Origin: an uncultured Alphaproteobacteria bacterium
GTDB lineage: Bacteria; Pseudomonadota; Alphaproteobacteria; MPNO01; UBA2964
Length of the DNA stretch: 64,000 nt
Assembly: GCA_943787225.1 (NCBI GenBank)
Contig: CALSLP010000004.1
Span: 310,001 to 374,000 of the forward strand
Direction: 5' to 3'
Every line of letters begins with the position of its first letter. Position 1 is the first letter of the stretch. The notes under the pieces were generated by a model that was given only the letters and a program-made list of their open reading frames with translations, ran no database searches and was not told the origin of the DNA. The translations under genes were made by a program, and so were the position numbers. Of the stretch, positions 8,398 to 18,500 are shown one piece after another.

Positions 8398-8892
8398 ATG
8401 TCAGAACAACAAATTGAAGCCAACAGGCTGCTGGTTAATCGTTTTTATCACGAATTCTGGAACCAACGCGATTTCGAAGTCGCCGAAGAAATCATGACAC
8501 CAGACGTCACTTTTCACGGCGCGCTTGGCACCCAGACCAAAGGCATCGACGGTCTCGTCACCTATATCCAGCAATTACATGACATCTTCCCCGACTTCCA
8601 GAACTCGGTTGAAGACATGGTCGCAGAGGAACAAAAGGTCGCCGCCTGTGTCACCTATCGCGGCACCCATGAGGGCGAAATTTTTGGCGTCGAACCCTAT
8701 GGCAAGGTGGTGCAATATGTCGGTGTCGGCATTTTTATCTTCCAGGCCGATCTCATCAGCCATGCCTGGGAACTCGGCGACCGGCTTTCCCTGCTCCAGC
8801 AGCTCAATGAACCGGAAATCAGCGAAGAAGATGTCCTTCACATGGAGAGCCCACCAGGCCGCGGAAACCCCGAATTGCCGGAATTTGAATGA
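8398..8892 (+). CDS. SnoaL-like ester cyclase / NTF2-fold protein
   Basis: A 164-residue protein. RLLVNRFYHEFWNQRDFEVAEEIMTPDVTFHG and the segment DFQNSVEDMVAEEQKVAACVTYRGTH are typical of the SnoaL-like ester cyclase group (NTF2 alpha+beta barrel). In these proteins His and Asp residues in the cavity act on a small hydrophobic substrate, but most members are uncharacterised. The C-terminal 25 residues are an acidic tail beyond the fold. It is divergent from the amidohydrolase operon and shares its upstream region. Confidence 0.8.
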   Translation: MSEQQIEANRLLVNRFYHEFWNQRDFEVAEEIMTPDVTFHGALGTQTKGIDGLVTYIQQLHDIFPDFQNSVEDMVAEEQKVAACVTYRGTHEGEIFGVEPYGKVVQYVGVGIFIFQADLISHAWELGDRLSLLQQLNEPEISEEDVLHMESPPGRGNPELPEFE

Positions 8893-8903
8893 GTGAACTG
8901 CTC

Positions 8904-8989
8904 CTGGATACCCGGATCAAGTCCGGGTATCCAGACTTGTTAAACACCACGACCTCTCGTCATAGCCGGGCTTGGCCCGGCTATCCAGT
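8904..8989. repeat. REP-like palindrome pair
   Basis: Unit one is the palindrome CTGGATACCCGGATCAAG continuing TCCGGGTATCCAG (8904-8934). Unit two is CGTCATAGCCGGGCTTGG continuing CCCGGCTATCCAG (8958-8989). Both belong to the CCGGATCAAGTCCGG family, the second with a GCTTGGC core. They lie just after the SnoaL stop codon. Confidence 0.85.
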
Positions 8990-9091
8990 AAACAACGGTC
9001 TCAATGTCGGCAAACGCGCGTGCGCACCAATAGACACGCCCCTGCCCCGCCCCTAAACTCCTGCCAATAAATTGCCAAACGGGAGGCTTCT

Positions 9092-9493
9092 ATGATCGAG
9101 ACCAAAGGCGTATGCCATTTCACCATTGCGGTAACGGATACCAGGAAGAGCACTGAATTTTATACCGACGTGCTGGGGCTTAAGCTGCTCAATGCCAATC
9201 ATGAGCGCGGCATGGTGTTTCTCGATTCCGCAGGCGACTGCATTGTTCTGATGAAGACCGATACCACCATCGCGCCAGTACGGCAGCGTGATGCCCACCA
9301 TGCGTTTCATATCGATGCCGACAAGTATGAAGCGGCGGTTCAGGAGCTAAAAGACAAGGGCATCGAAATCATGCTCGAAGATGAGCGCAAGGAAAAGGCC
9401 GTCGTCACCGGCCGCAGCGTCTATATCCCCGACCCCGACGGCAATGTCATCGAGCTGGTCGATATGTATGCCTATTCCGGCGCGCAGAACTAA
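9092..9493 (+). CDS. VOC-superfamily (glyoxalase/dioxygenase-like) protein
   Basis: A 133-residue single-domain vicinal oxygen chelate protein. It has the two beta-alpha-beta-beta-beta halves: KGVCHFTIAVTDTRKSTEFYTDVLGLKLL at the start (first metal His in CHFTIAV) and YIPDPDGNVIELVD near the end (metal Glu). Members include glyoxalase I, extradiol dioxygenases and fosfomycin-resistance enzymes; the reaction cannot be assigned. A GGGAGG-type ribosome site lies about eight bases before the ATG. Confidence 0.88.
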   Translation: MIETKGVCHFTIAVTDTRKSTEFYTDVLGLKLLNANHERGMVFLDSAGDCIVLMKTDTTIAPVRQRDAHHAFHIDADKYEAAVQELKDKGIEIMLEDERKEKAVVTGRSVYIPDPDGNVIELVDMYAYSGAQN

Positions 9494-9504
9494 GCTAGCG
9501 GACT

Positions 9505-10329
9505 CTACCCAAGGACCTCGGTAATCTGCTTGGTGGCTTCGGGATCGCGATAGGCATCCTGTACCGCTTTTAGCTCGGCCAGCCCGACGGGATCAAGATC
9601 GAAAGCCGGTTCTTTGTTGAGCACCCAGTGACCGGGGTGGTTGTCGCCAGCAATCAAAACCCCAGTGTTGGGGCCGGATAGCGGCTTGGCCTCCGCCGGA
9701 ACGCAGGCAAAGGAAATCCCGAGCCGCCGGCTATCTGTCGTATTCGGTGCCGAGCCATGCACCAATAATTCGTGATGGATTGAGAACTGCCCCGCCTTGA
9801 GCGGCATATCGACAGCAACACTTTCATCGACTTCCGGCACGCTTTGGCCCCGCGACAGAATATTGTCTTTTTGAAAACGCTCTTCATGCTCTAGGGCTTC
9901 GCGATGACTTCCGGGAATGGAGCGGATGTTGCCTTTTTCCGGCGTTGAATCCGTCAGCCCGATCCACGCCGTCGCCCCGGTATTGCGGTCAAACGGATTA
10001 TAAGCGCCATCCTGATGCCAGGAGACAAACGTGTCGGTCCCCGGCCGCTTCGACCAGACGCCGGACAGAAACAGCATTACATTGGGGCCGATACAATCCT
10101 GCAAGGCACCAGCAATCTGCGGATGCCGGGCGAGATCGATCATCCATTTAAAGGCCAGTACGGCGCGCACACGAATGTTAACGCTGACATCCTCGTTATG
10201 CATTTTCTCGTAATCCTCGATGATACGGAAATACTGGTTTGCCTCTTCCGACGAGATACAATCCAGCGGCGAGACAAACCCGTCCTGTTGATAGGCTTTC
10301 AGCTGGGCATCGGTCAGAACGCGCGGCAT
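9505..10329 (-). CDS. Phytanoyl-CoA dioxygenase (PhyH) family protein
   Basis: A 274-residue Fe(II)/2-oxoglutarate oxygenase. Iron ligands are HxD in SWHQDGAYNPF and the distal His in HHELLVHGSAPN, followed by the 2-oxoglutarate Arg in SRRLGIS. Family members hydroxylate fatty acyl-CoAs, phosphonates or small natural products. It converges on the VOC gene (11 bases between stops). It is one of three 2OG oxygenases of different families in the window (also near 22.4 and 37.8 kb). Confidence 0.9.
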   Translation of the reverse strand: MPRVLTDAQLKAYQQDGFVSPLDCISSEEANQYFRIIEDYEKMHNEDVSVNIRVRAVLAFKWMIDLARHPQIAGALQDCIGPNVMLFLSGVWSKRPGTDTFVSWHQDGAYNPFDRNTGATAWIGLTDSTPEKGNIRSIPGSHREALEHEERFQKDNILSRGQSVPEVDESVAVDMPLKAGQFSIHHELLVHGSAPNTTDSRRLGISFACVPAEAKPLSGPNTGVLIAGDNHPGHWVLNKEPAFDLDPVGLAELKAVQDAYRDPEATKQITEVLG

Positions 10330-10404
10330 GGCAGACTCCTATATTTTCACGAAGAACCTACCAAATAACACCGGATGGGCAAAGCACCCACCCGGCTTTT
10401 CATC

Positions 10405-13400
10405 CTATTTTGCGACCACGTTGTAGTTACGGAACTGTTGGCGGGAAAATGTTTTGTTGCATTTGGTCAGGCTGAATCTGTTCTTGGTCCCTTTGCCACC
10501 GTTCGGCCGTTCGGCACACAATCCAAAGCGACGATTGATCAACTGAAAGTATCCCTGCCCGACCGGTAAGAGGCCCCAAGCCTGGGTCGGTGCTTTCAGA
10601 TTACAGGCCACCGAGTTGATCTCAAGTTTAGGCACGACGATACGCGAAGATTTTACAACAGCTGTAGCATAGACCGACAGACATTTTTTCTGGGTCAGAG
10701 AATAAATGGTCGTGTAACCCTTCTGAAATTTATTGCCGCCGATCTGGAATTGCTGGTTAATATTATTGCCTTCACAATTCCACGCATAAACCGATTTGTA
10801 TTTCTTGTTAGCAGACATGCAGAAACCCTTAGCCTCCAGCACCCGCACCCACGCAGATGGCGACTGGCTGAAGGCCGCAGGGCTACTGTTAAGACCGGAG
10901 GCCAGCTTTTCCTTATGCAGAGAGGTAATCTGGAATTTTTGTTCATTGCCAGCACCGCAGGTCGTTTGTTCCAGCAAAGCGTCCTTCTTGGCAACTTTAC
11001 CGACGACACTCAGACACTTTAAAGACTGCCGGGACTGTAAGGAGTAAGTCCCGTTCAGCGTTTTCATCAACCATTGCTGACGCCGATCCGTTGCTGAGCA
11101 TGGTAGCAGCTGTACCTGCCCGCCATTGATCTTGCTGCCAGTACTCAACCCGACGCAGAGCTTGGTCGTCGATGAAATTATTCGAATATAATTTCCATCG
11201 ATATTCTGCATAAAGAACTGTTCCTGTGGCACCGGGTTATTGGCGCAAGCCTTCAGAGTAACGGGCTGATTGACCATGGTGACCGTCCGCGTCGGCTTGT
11301 TGGAATAGAGGCAAAAATCATCCGACGTCGAAGCTTCAGATGCCAAGGTATAACGCCAATCATCGGCTGGAGCTTCGGAGATATATGTCGGCAATGATGC
11401 TTTATAAAAATTCTTCTTACCGCCACTACCTATACCCCAGAGATGTTTCCCGCGCGCCGAGAGATTAAGCATACCACCCTGATGCTGGAGCCAGCCATTC
11501 GGCGTCAGGGCAAAGAGATTATATTTTGTTCCCGTCATACTAACCCATGGCCGATAGTGATCATCGACCGTGATATGCACAATTTTATACTTTTGAGCAC
11601 TGACTGAATCGAGGAATGGTGCAACGTTCTGCCAGCCCGATTTGGAATATTTTTTGATGTTTTTGTGATTAACAACGATCCAGGCATTGCCAGAAGGGTC
11701 GACATCTATCGCCGTCGCGCCGGTACCTGTGACTGGCTTAAAGCTAAGACTTTTCAAGGTACCATCGAAGGCAGACCGATAAATAGGCGCGCCACCTGGC
11801 ACCGACCCGCTGACCAATAACCACGCAACACTTTTCCGAATAGCGACCTTCAGGACAGGGCTATTGGGAGCCCGCACCTCGGTAATCGTCAATTTATCGC
11901 CATTCCGCTTGCCGTCCGAAAAATACAATTTGCCGGATTTACCCACGAGCAACAACGAGTCACGCGGGCCAACACTGACGCTGCGAAAATCTCTGACCTC
12001 TGTGCCATTGGGCAGACGAGCGATTGTTTTAGAAAATCGACTCCGACCTTTCTCCAAAACCCGCGGCCGTAAATCCCGGTCAATCATCCAGGCCTTTTCG
12101 GCCGTATTGGCACTCGCCGCAATGTCCCAACCAGAATCATTTATCAACTTCCAGGCGACCTTACGGCCCGGCGCCGGAGGCCGCTTTTTCTTGCACCCTC
12201 CTAAGCCAAGACTACAACCGACTTTCTTGGCACCGCTTGAAATACCGCCGCCAATATTCCTGATCGCATTACCAGCAGCTCTGCCCGCTTGCAAAGCCGA
12301 ACCACCGACATTGCTAAGCTGGCCGACAATTTCACCACCAACATTCGCACCAAGCTTGCCGAGCTCTCCACCGATCTTCAGAGCCGCTTCTGCCGCTTCA
12401 CCGGGGGCGTCAGCAATCGCACCATTTACCATCTTGATACCGGCGCCAATTTTCTTTGCCGTCCCGACTGGGTCGTTGACAAACTCCGCCGGCAAATTGG
12501 CCAGCTTCTTGGCCTCGTTATAGGCGTAAACCGCGCCATCTTTCATGGCATAGAATATTTTTCCAGCGCAGCGCGTCAAAGTCGCACCATCGGGCACCCC
12601 GGATTTGGCATTCTGCAAAAGCGTGCCAATAGGATTACTTTTCAGCTCCGACACTTTGGCGCCAGCCTTTATATCAAACGGAAACACACAGGTTGCCGGG
12701 CTGGAAAAGCTCACCAGCGGGCCATTGACCACGATATTGACATCACGACCACCGATGACTTTGCCGAAGTCAATACGGCCACTCAGCTTAACCGTTGCCT
12801 GTGTCGGCGGTTTGACGCGAACAGCCAAGATTGAATTGAAGTTAAAGACATTACCAAGGTTGATGCCTGCGACCTTGCCAAGCGTGAGTTTTATCTTGGC
12901 TTTGGCATCCAGTTTCAAGCCATCCGGCAAGGCAATTTTCAGGTCAGCATCGGCAAATTTATGACCGAAGACTTCTACATTACCCTGGCCTAGCACTAAC
13001 GGTCCGCGCGTCGTCGTCTTACCGTCATTGTAAATCGCCAGCGGCGTCGCCAAGGCGAGGAAGTTATAGAGCTTAGCCGGTGGTAGAGGCTGGTTCTCAT
13101 CACCAATTTTATAATCACCCTAGTTTTTATTGGTGATCGTGATGATATCCGGCATCAGTCTCATCGGTGCCTGCATCACACTCTGCATAGACGAAAACTC
13201 GGAAAATGGTCCGCTACCACCAAAGGCCGGACGTGTCTGACTAATCGCTGTTGAAAGGGCGGCAACATCTTTGAGGCCTAACGTTTTTGCAGCGAAACCG
13301 ACTTTTGCGCGCCGAATTGACCACAAGGCTTTCGCGGCCCCTTTGGCATCACCTGTTGCGGCACCGGCCTTGGCACCGGCGATGTCCGGCATCTCCAGAA

Positions 13401-14250
13401 ACATTACGATTTCACGTTTTGATGGCAACTTGAGAATGGTCTGGAAACGCAGCTTGCGTTCCTGATCAATAAAGAACAGCGACTTGCGGGCACTAATATC
13501 CCGCCAATTCATCATGTTTTTCCATGTGCCGGGATAACGCAATTCAAAGAATCCATTGGGAAGCCCGCCTTTACCGCCAGCGCTTCGGCCTGAGCCAGCC
13601 AAGCGACCAATATTCCCAAGTTTACCTTGACCAATTTTGCCGACTTCCGTTCCAACCCGCATGAGATAGTTGCCCTTGGGCAGGCCCATAAACCGGGTAA
13701 TATGACCCAGGGCACCACCAACCTGAATGCGGCCCATCATCTGGATGCCGCCATCAACCGTAATCTCTCCGTCTTAATGTTTTTTAACGACCTCACCAAG
13801 TTTACCCGGCAACTTGCCATGTTTAATGACCTGACCATTAAAGACCGGGACAGCGGCGAGAATAACGTCGGAAACTTTCGAGCCTTGAAGGGCCAACCAG
13901 ACACCCTTTGCCGGGGGTGATACCTGACCTCTTACAAGAGCAAAGGCACCAAAAAAATTATTCACTTTGACCGCATAAACCGAAAAAACTTTGTTTTCCC
14001 AATGAGCCGATTCATTGGGCCTGTCGAAACGCATCTCCTTGCCAATTTGGTTCGCCAGCTTCTTACCACCATTAGGCAGCGCCGAGATCGCATCGAGAAC
14101 GGGATCCATCGCTTTCTTGAAACCAGCATTCATCGAGCTCGGGTAGGTGTAATTGCCAGATTGCGCCGCTGCTTGCCCGGGCAGGTTGATCAAAAATGCA
14201 AACAACAAAAAACCAGCGAAAAGGCTGGCGACAGATTTCGGTAAATTCAT
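10405..14250 (-). pseudogene. Giant exported lectin-like protein gene interrupted by two in-frame stops
   Basis: One reading frame of 1,281 codons runs from ATG 14250 to the stop at 10405. It is interrupted only by TAA at 13774-13776 and TAG at 13120-13122, with no frameshift. The start encodes a signal peptide (FAFLINLPGQAAAQS). Reading through, codons 1-690 hold an unrecognised beta-rich region and an Ala/Gly-rich helical linker ending KKVGCSLGLGGCKKKRPP. Codons about 690-960 look like a beta-propeller of tectonin type (repeats such as SVSVGPRDSLLLVGKSGKLY and AIDVDPSGNAWIVV). About 970-1110 and 1140-1280 are two ricin-B (beta-trefoil) lectin domains (KLCVGLSTGS, QQWLM, KCLSV, CNKTFSRQQF). 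Protein sense continues across both stops, so these are nonsense changes or base errors rather than gene boundaries. A frame-broken relative lies at 55034-58110. Confidence 0.8.
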
Positions 14251-14477
14251 AACATCCCCAAAAAAATTTTTGCGCTCTATTCAGGCGCTATTCAAACACG
14301 TTGTCACAAGAAGATCACATAGCTGTGATCACGGCAACTCAGCCCCACACCCCACGTGCATTAGAAACACATTAGGACGACAATTTGTTCACAATAAGGC
14401 ACTCGAACGCGGTGAGCTTTATGCGGAGGTGACATTAAAAGTGGTAGGCTGGTCCCGGCACACGACGGCACCGGTTT

Positions 14478-15254
14478 TTATGCCTGCTTCACCCCAAGCA
14501 CGGCATTTTCGTCGATCCGCGACCAGAAAATCCGGATGTTGTTAGCGGCGGTGTATTCGTCAACCGCCTTACGCGACCCTTTCCAGCGATAATAGTCATC
14601 GATCAGGATCAATCCGCCGGGCTGAAGGAGCGGAAACAGGTTTTCCATCTCGGCCTTTGTTGATTCATACCAATCAGTATCGAGCCGCAACAAAGCAATC
14701 TGATCGGGTGTCGTTTGCGGCAACGTCTCCTGAACTTTGCCTTTCACAAACTCGAAGTTTTCTGCCGGGTATCCCGTCGACAGTACATTGACGCGGACAT
14801 CATCGACTCCAAATTTGATCCAGCCATTCACCGGATCCTGTTTCTTTTTGTAAAGTTTCATCGCCGGCGTATCGAACCTGCCTACGTCATGTTCTGTCGG
14901 CTCCGGCATTCCCTCGAATGTGTCGAACAGCCAAATTCGTCGGTCTGTCTTTCCAATATCCTGTAACGTAATCGCCATTGCCATTACGCTACCGCCCGCC
15001 GCAACGCCACATTCGACGAAATCACCTTCGATATTCTGCGCGTGTAAATAACGGACTGCCCCCTCGAGAGAAGCAACCCGTTCCTTTGAGGTCATGGTGC
15101 AAGTCGATATTTGCCGCCACAACTCTTTGGTGAAATCCGAGAAATCCTCCGGCCATTCGCGTGGCAACTCGCGTACGCCTTTCGGCGCCAAGACCTTACG
15201 AAAACCTTTACCAACTTCGCGTGAAATTTTTCGGCTAAAATTTCCGAGCGACAT
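14478..15254 (-). CDS. TylF/MycF-family sugar O-methyltransferase
   Basis: A 258-residue SAM-dependent methyltransferase. The SAM loop is FVECGVAAGGSVMAMA, with FDTFEGMPEP after it. The metal-binding and catalytic block is RLDTDWYESTKAEMENLFPL followed by GGLILIDDYYRWKG, typical of TylF/MycF/NovP enzymes that methylate sugar hydroxyls of antibiotics or, in Gram-negative bacteria, of surface glycans. The gene directly abuts (0 bases) an upstream O-antigen ligase gene on the same strand. This points to lipopolysaccharide or exopolysaccharide decoration. Confidence 0.9.
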   Translation of the reverse strand: MSLGNFSRKISREVGKGFRKVLAPKGVRELPREWPEDFSDFTKELWRQISTCTMTSKERVASLEGAVRYLHAQNIEGDFVECGVAAGGSVMAMAITLQDIGKTDRRIWLFDTFEGMPEPTEHDVGRFDTPAMKLYKKKQDPVNGWIKFGVDDVRVNVLSTGYPAENFEFVKGKVQETLPQTTPDQIALLRLDTDWYESTKAEMENLFPLLQPGGLILIDDYYRWKGSRKAVDEYTAANNIRIFWSRIDENAVLGVKQA

Positions 15255-16481
15255 CTATACCTCATCCCTTTGGCTAAGAGCTGAGCTTGCCCCAAGAGAA
15301 AGGGTAATACCGCCAATCAATATCATCGCGAACATCAGCCAACTCTGCCATAAGCCGAAACTAATATTATAAATCAGGCAGGCGCTGCAAAAACTTGCCG
15401 CCAATGCAGCTTGCCCCTCACTCGATTGAACAGCTCGCTTCATACGTTTGAGAAAAAGAGCAATAGTCCCGACAAGCAGCATACTGCCAACTAACCCTAG
15501 CTCCAGCCATATTTGAATCGCTGCATTATGGGGATGCAGCGGCATTTTTCCTCCAATACTTAATACAGTTGGTTGTCCGTCTGGCCGAACACATTTAATT
15601 GACTCGATTTTTTGCGCGCCACCGGGAACAGATCGCGAAGAATCCAGCCCCCAGCCGAGGATTGGTTTTTTCAGAATTTTCTCCGTCCCAAATTGATAAA
15701 TCATGACGCGGTGATGCGCCGAATCCATCATATAATGCAATCGGCATTGCTGCGCTTCCGTCAAGGGGAGTGCAAAAAAGACCGGAAAAACAAAGGCGAC
15801 CAGGAGCGGTATAGTAACGATTGGCCAAAATAATTTTTGCTGCCATTTGACGAGAAAAAACACAATCGCCGCAATGATAACGGCCAGCTTTGCCGCCTCC
15901 ATATAGAGGCCAAAAACCACCCCGACGCACAATACTATTGAAGCGATGGCGAACCACTTGTTTGCATATCGCAAAAGCCCAATCGCCAGTGGAATAAGAA
16001 GACAGGCCGTAATCGCCGTACCACGGCTATACATGTTCGGATTGAACTCATAAGACTTATAAAGGCTCGAAATGCCTCCGGAGAGACCTATATCGAGCAA
16101 TGCCACCGGAAAAACCGCGATTAAGCCAATCGCTGTGCTCAGATAAATTTTACGCTTTTCATCTTCAGTCGCACCGCGAATGACCATTCCTGCCAGGATA
16201 GCCAAACATATATAACCGCTAAACTTCATCGCTGTGGAAAACGCGTCTGATGGCACCAAGGCCCAAGCCGCCGAAAGGCCACCGAACAATGGTAGTGCGA
16301 AATACGGAAGATACCGCCGCAACGAGATCAGTCCGTCGGAACGCAGAGTTGTGAGGAGCCCGGGGATATTGAAAAGAACAACAACGAGAATGGGAAACCA
16401 CAACGCATAAACAGATAAATACGCCAGTGGGCCGATCAACCCAAAGATAGTGGCCCAGTTACTTTTTAAAATGTCAGGCAT
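15255..16481 (-). CDS. O-antigen ligase / Wzy-type polymerase family membrane protein
   Basis: A 408-residue inner-membrane protein with about ten to eleven hydrophobic segments. The large periplasmic loop between the later helices carries the family signature PLHPHNAAIQIWLELGLVGS and GWGLDSSRS. NPNMYSRGTAITACLL is the earlier conserved loop. WaaL ligases and Wzy polymerases share this Wzy_C fold and cannot be separated here. It is co-transcribed with the TylF methyltransferase (next gene starts at the base after its stop). Confidence 0.88.
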   Translation of the reverse strand: MPDILKSNWATIFGLIGPLAYLSVYALWFPILVVVLFNIPGLLTTLRSDGLISLRRYLPYFALPLFGGLSAAWALVPSDAFSTAMKFSGYICLAILAGMVIRGATEDEKRKIYLSTAIGLIAVFPVALLDIGLSGGISSLYKSYEFNPNMYSRGTAITACLLIPLAIGLLRYANKWFAIASIVLCVGVVFGLYMEAAKLAVIIAAIVFFLVKWQQKLFWPIVTIPLLVAFVFPVFFALPLTEAQQCRLHYMMDSAHHRVMIYQFGTEKILKKPILGWGLDSSRSVPGGAQKIESIKCVRPDGQPTVLSIGGKMPLHPHNAAIQIWLELGLVGSMLLVGTIALFLKRMKRAVQSSEGQAALAASFCSACLIYNISFGLWQSWLMFAMILIGGITLSLGASSALSQRDEV

Positions 16482-16648
16482 GACGTTAATTCAAACTCAA
16501 GTCCTGAGGATTCCGCCTCTATCGCTTCGGCTTTTCCTAGTAGGCCGCAGAATGCCTCAGATACAATGACCGAGCAATCAGCCGTCGATTCGATAGCAAC
16601 TGTCCGCTATAAAATTATCAGCAACAGATTTAATTAACGGGAACCAAA

Positions 16649-17398
16649 ATGACCACCGAAAAAGAACTCGAAGGCATGGCCGCCATTGTAACCGGTAGCA
16701 CAGGGAATATCGGCCGGAATATCGCGCTTTCTCTGGCAAAAGCGGGCGCCAGTGTTGTCATAAATGGCCGCACCTCCGGCGATGTCGCAGCTGAGGTGGT
16801 CAAGGAAATCGAAGCCGCCGGCGGCAAAGCCATTGTGCACCTCGCCGATGTCACCAGCGAAGATCAGGTGCAGGGTATGATTGATGCTGCCGTGAAGGCA
16901 TTTGGCCGCCTCGATATTCTGATCAACAATGTCGGGCCCGCCTCAAGCGGCGCGGTAACGGATATTACCTATGAAGAATGGCGCCATTATATGGCGACCA
17001 AGCTCGATAGTGCCTTCCTGTGCATCAAGTCTTCTATCCCGCATCTCGCAAAGAATGGCTGCGGTGCGATCATCAACATTGGTGCGTCATCGGCACATAC
17101 CGGAAATCCCAATCGTTCCGTCGATGTTGCGGCTAAAATGGGACTCGCCGGACTAACGGGTGCCCTGGCGGTCGAGCTCGCGGATCGGAATATCACGGTA
17201 AACTGCGTCGCCCCCGGACGCATTCAACGGCCCGGTGCAATTTCAGCACATTTCCAGGCTAAGCCGATCCCTGCTGGCCGCGAAGGCACGCCAGAGGAAT
17301 TTGCCGAGACCGTACGTTTTCTATGTGGTCCGAACTCACGCTACACGACGGGCCAAACCCTGCATGTGAATGGCGGCTGGTACGTCTCAATCAACTAG
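16649..17398 (+). CDS. Short-chain dehydrogenase/reductase lacking the catalytic Tyr
   Basis: A 249-residue classical-length SDR. The Rossmann nucleotide motif is TGSTGNIGRNIA (TGxxxGxG), the NNAG-type motif is INNVGPAS, and the C-terminal TGQTLHVNGGW is standard. The active-site YxxxK reads DVAAK (codons GAT GTT GCG GCT AAA), so Tyr is replaced by Asp, with Ser in GASSAH still present. Such SDRs are often catalytically altered or use another base. The coenzyme is probably NADP(H), from NGRTS after strand two. It converges on the propeller gene, 8 bases apart. Confidence 0.88.
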   Translation: MTTEKELEGMAAIVTGSTGNIGRNIALSLAKAGASVVINGRTSGDVAAEVVKEIEAAGGKAIVHLADVTSEDQVQGMIDAAVKAFGRLDILINNVGPASSGAVTDITYEEWRHYMATKLDSAFLCIKSSIPHLAKNGCGAIINIGASSAHTGNPNRSVDVAAKMGLAGLTGALAVELADRNITVNCVAPGRIQRPGAISAHFQAKPIPAGREGTPEEFAETVRFLCGPNSRYTTGQTLHVNGGWYVSIN

Positions 17399-17406
17399 GG
17401 GGGGGC

Positions 17407-18486
17407 TTATGCAGGCGTAATCCATGCCGTCAGAACCGACGGCATGTCAGGCATAATGCAGTCCCAACTCTCGCCGTGATCGTTTGAACGGTAGAACGCA
17501 CCAATCCCGCGTTGATCGGGGGCCATGCCGAAGCCGCGGGCGCCATCGCCCATACCACAAAACAGGACGTCTGACTTTTGAGGGTGGCGAATAAAGGTCC
17601 ACGGCATATAGGGCATGTCGATTGGCAGGTTCGCTGAGTTGCGCCAGTTTACCCCCTCGTCGTCGCTGATCAGAATATGACCATGCGGCGTCATCTTTTC
17701 GCGAACCCAATAGCCGGGGGATCCTTTGCCACCACCAAGCACCATGCGAGGGTTGCCAGAAGGCCCATCGCAGAACAGCCATTCATGGGAATAGCTGTAA
17801 TATTCCGTGTTACCGTAAGGCATGCCTTCTTCTACACGGTGCCACATCTTGCCGCCGTCATCGGTTCGGAAAAATCCGCGGGCGGACGACACATAATAGC
17901 GGTCAAAATCACCCGGCAGGTTCTCGATAATATGCATATCGAGATAATCGATGCCACGGCTGACATCTTCCCATCTGACACCACCATCGAGGCTGCGTAA
18001 GACGCCACCATGTTCCAACAGAACATAAATAAGATCACGCCGGTCCGGGTGGATATAGATATGCCGAACATGGGGCGGCACTTTTCCGGCATATGTCGCC
18101 GGCACCGTCCACTGAGCCTGAACCGATTGCGGCAGGGCCAGCAAACTATCAACGGTGTCGAAGGTCTTGCCATTGTCCTCACTACGATATAGGCAGACGG
18201 GGCCTGAACCGGCATAGACGACGCACTCATCATGCGGGTCGACGGTAAATGTTCGGACATCTCCATCGAGGATTTTGGTCCAGCTAAGCCCACCATCTGC
18301 GGAACGGTAACCACCATCGAAAGCGACAGCCGCAAACAGAACCTCCGGCGTTTCGCGACAGCCAACGATATATTCGAGTGTCACACCGGAAAAACTTTGC
18401 CCCAGCTCCTCAAAGCCCGAACCGTTTCCTTGCAGGACCGTAAGACCGCTATTGCAGGCTATGTAGTATCTGAGATTGTCGGACAT
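17407..18486 (-). CDS. Asp-box (BNR) repeat beta-propeller protein, sialidase/VPS10-like fold
   Basis: A 359-residue protein without a signal peptide, starting at MSDNLRYY because GAGGGGG precedes that ATG. At least six Asp-box motifs (S/T-x-D-x-G-x-x-W/F) are visible: SADGGLSW, SEDNGKTF, SLDGGVRW, TDDGGKMW, SDDEGVNW and SNDHGESW. This gives a six- or seven-bladed propeller like sialidases or plant HCF136-type proteins, but the sialidase arginine triad is not evident. It lies 14 bases after an HD-fold gene in the same direction, so the two are probably an operon. The function is unknown. Confidence 0.8.
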   Translation of the reverse strand: MSDNLRYYIACNSGLTVLQGNGSGFEELGQSFSGVTLEYIVGCRETPEVLFAAVAFDGGYRSADGGLSWTKILDGDVRTFTVDPHDECVVYAGSGPVCLYRSEDNGKTFDTVDSLLALPQSVQAQWTVPATYAGKVPPHVRHIYIHPDRRDLIYVLLEHGGVLRSLDGGVRWEDVSRGIDYLDMHIIENLPGDFDRYYVSSARGFFRTDDGGKMWHRVEEGMPYGNTEYYSYSHEWLFCDGPSGNPRMVLGGGKGSPGYWVREKMTPHGHILISDDEGVNWRNSANLPIDMPYMPWTFIRHPQKSDVLFCGMGDGARGFGMAPDQRGIGAFYRSNDHGESWDCIMPDMPSVLTAWITPA

Positions 18487-18500
18487 GATACCCCCTCTCG

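Noticed and set aside
10340..10400. Terminator between the PhyH gene and the lectin gene
   Set aside because: The CCGG-containing hairpin lacks a good T-run on the minus strand, so it was not called.
11864..12523. A 219-residue plus-strand protein rich in Pro and Ser
   Set aside because: It is the complement of the Ala/Gly linker of the lectin gene; the composition follows from that strand.
13120..13740. A separate 206-residue gene
   Set aside because: It is in the same frame as the parts on either side, has no ribosome site, and its ATG sits inside continuous protein sense; it is better seen as the middle of the interrupted lectin gene.
13774..13776. Programmed stop-codon read-through or a recoded codon
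   Set aside because: No hairpin, selenocysteine or pyrrolysine hallmark is visible near either stop, and all other genes use standard stops; kept only as a remote option under the lectin finding.
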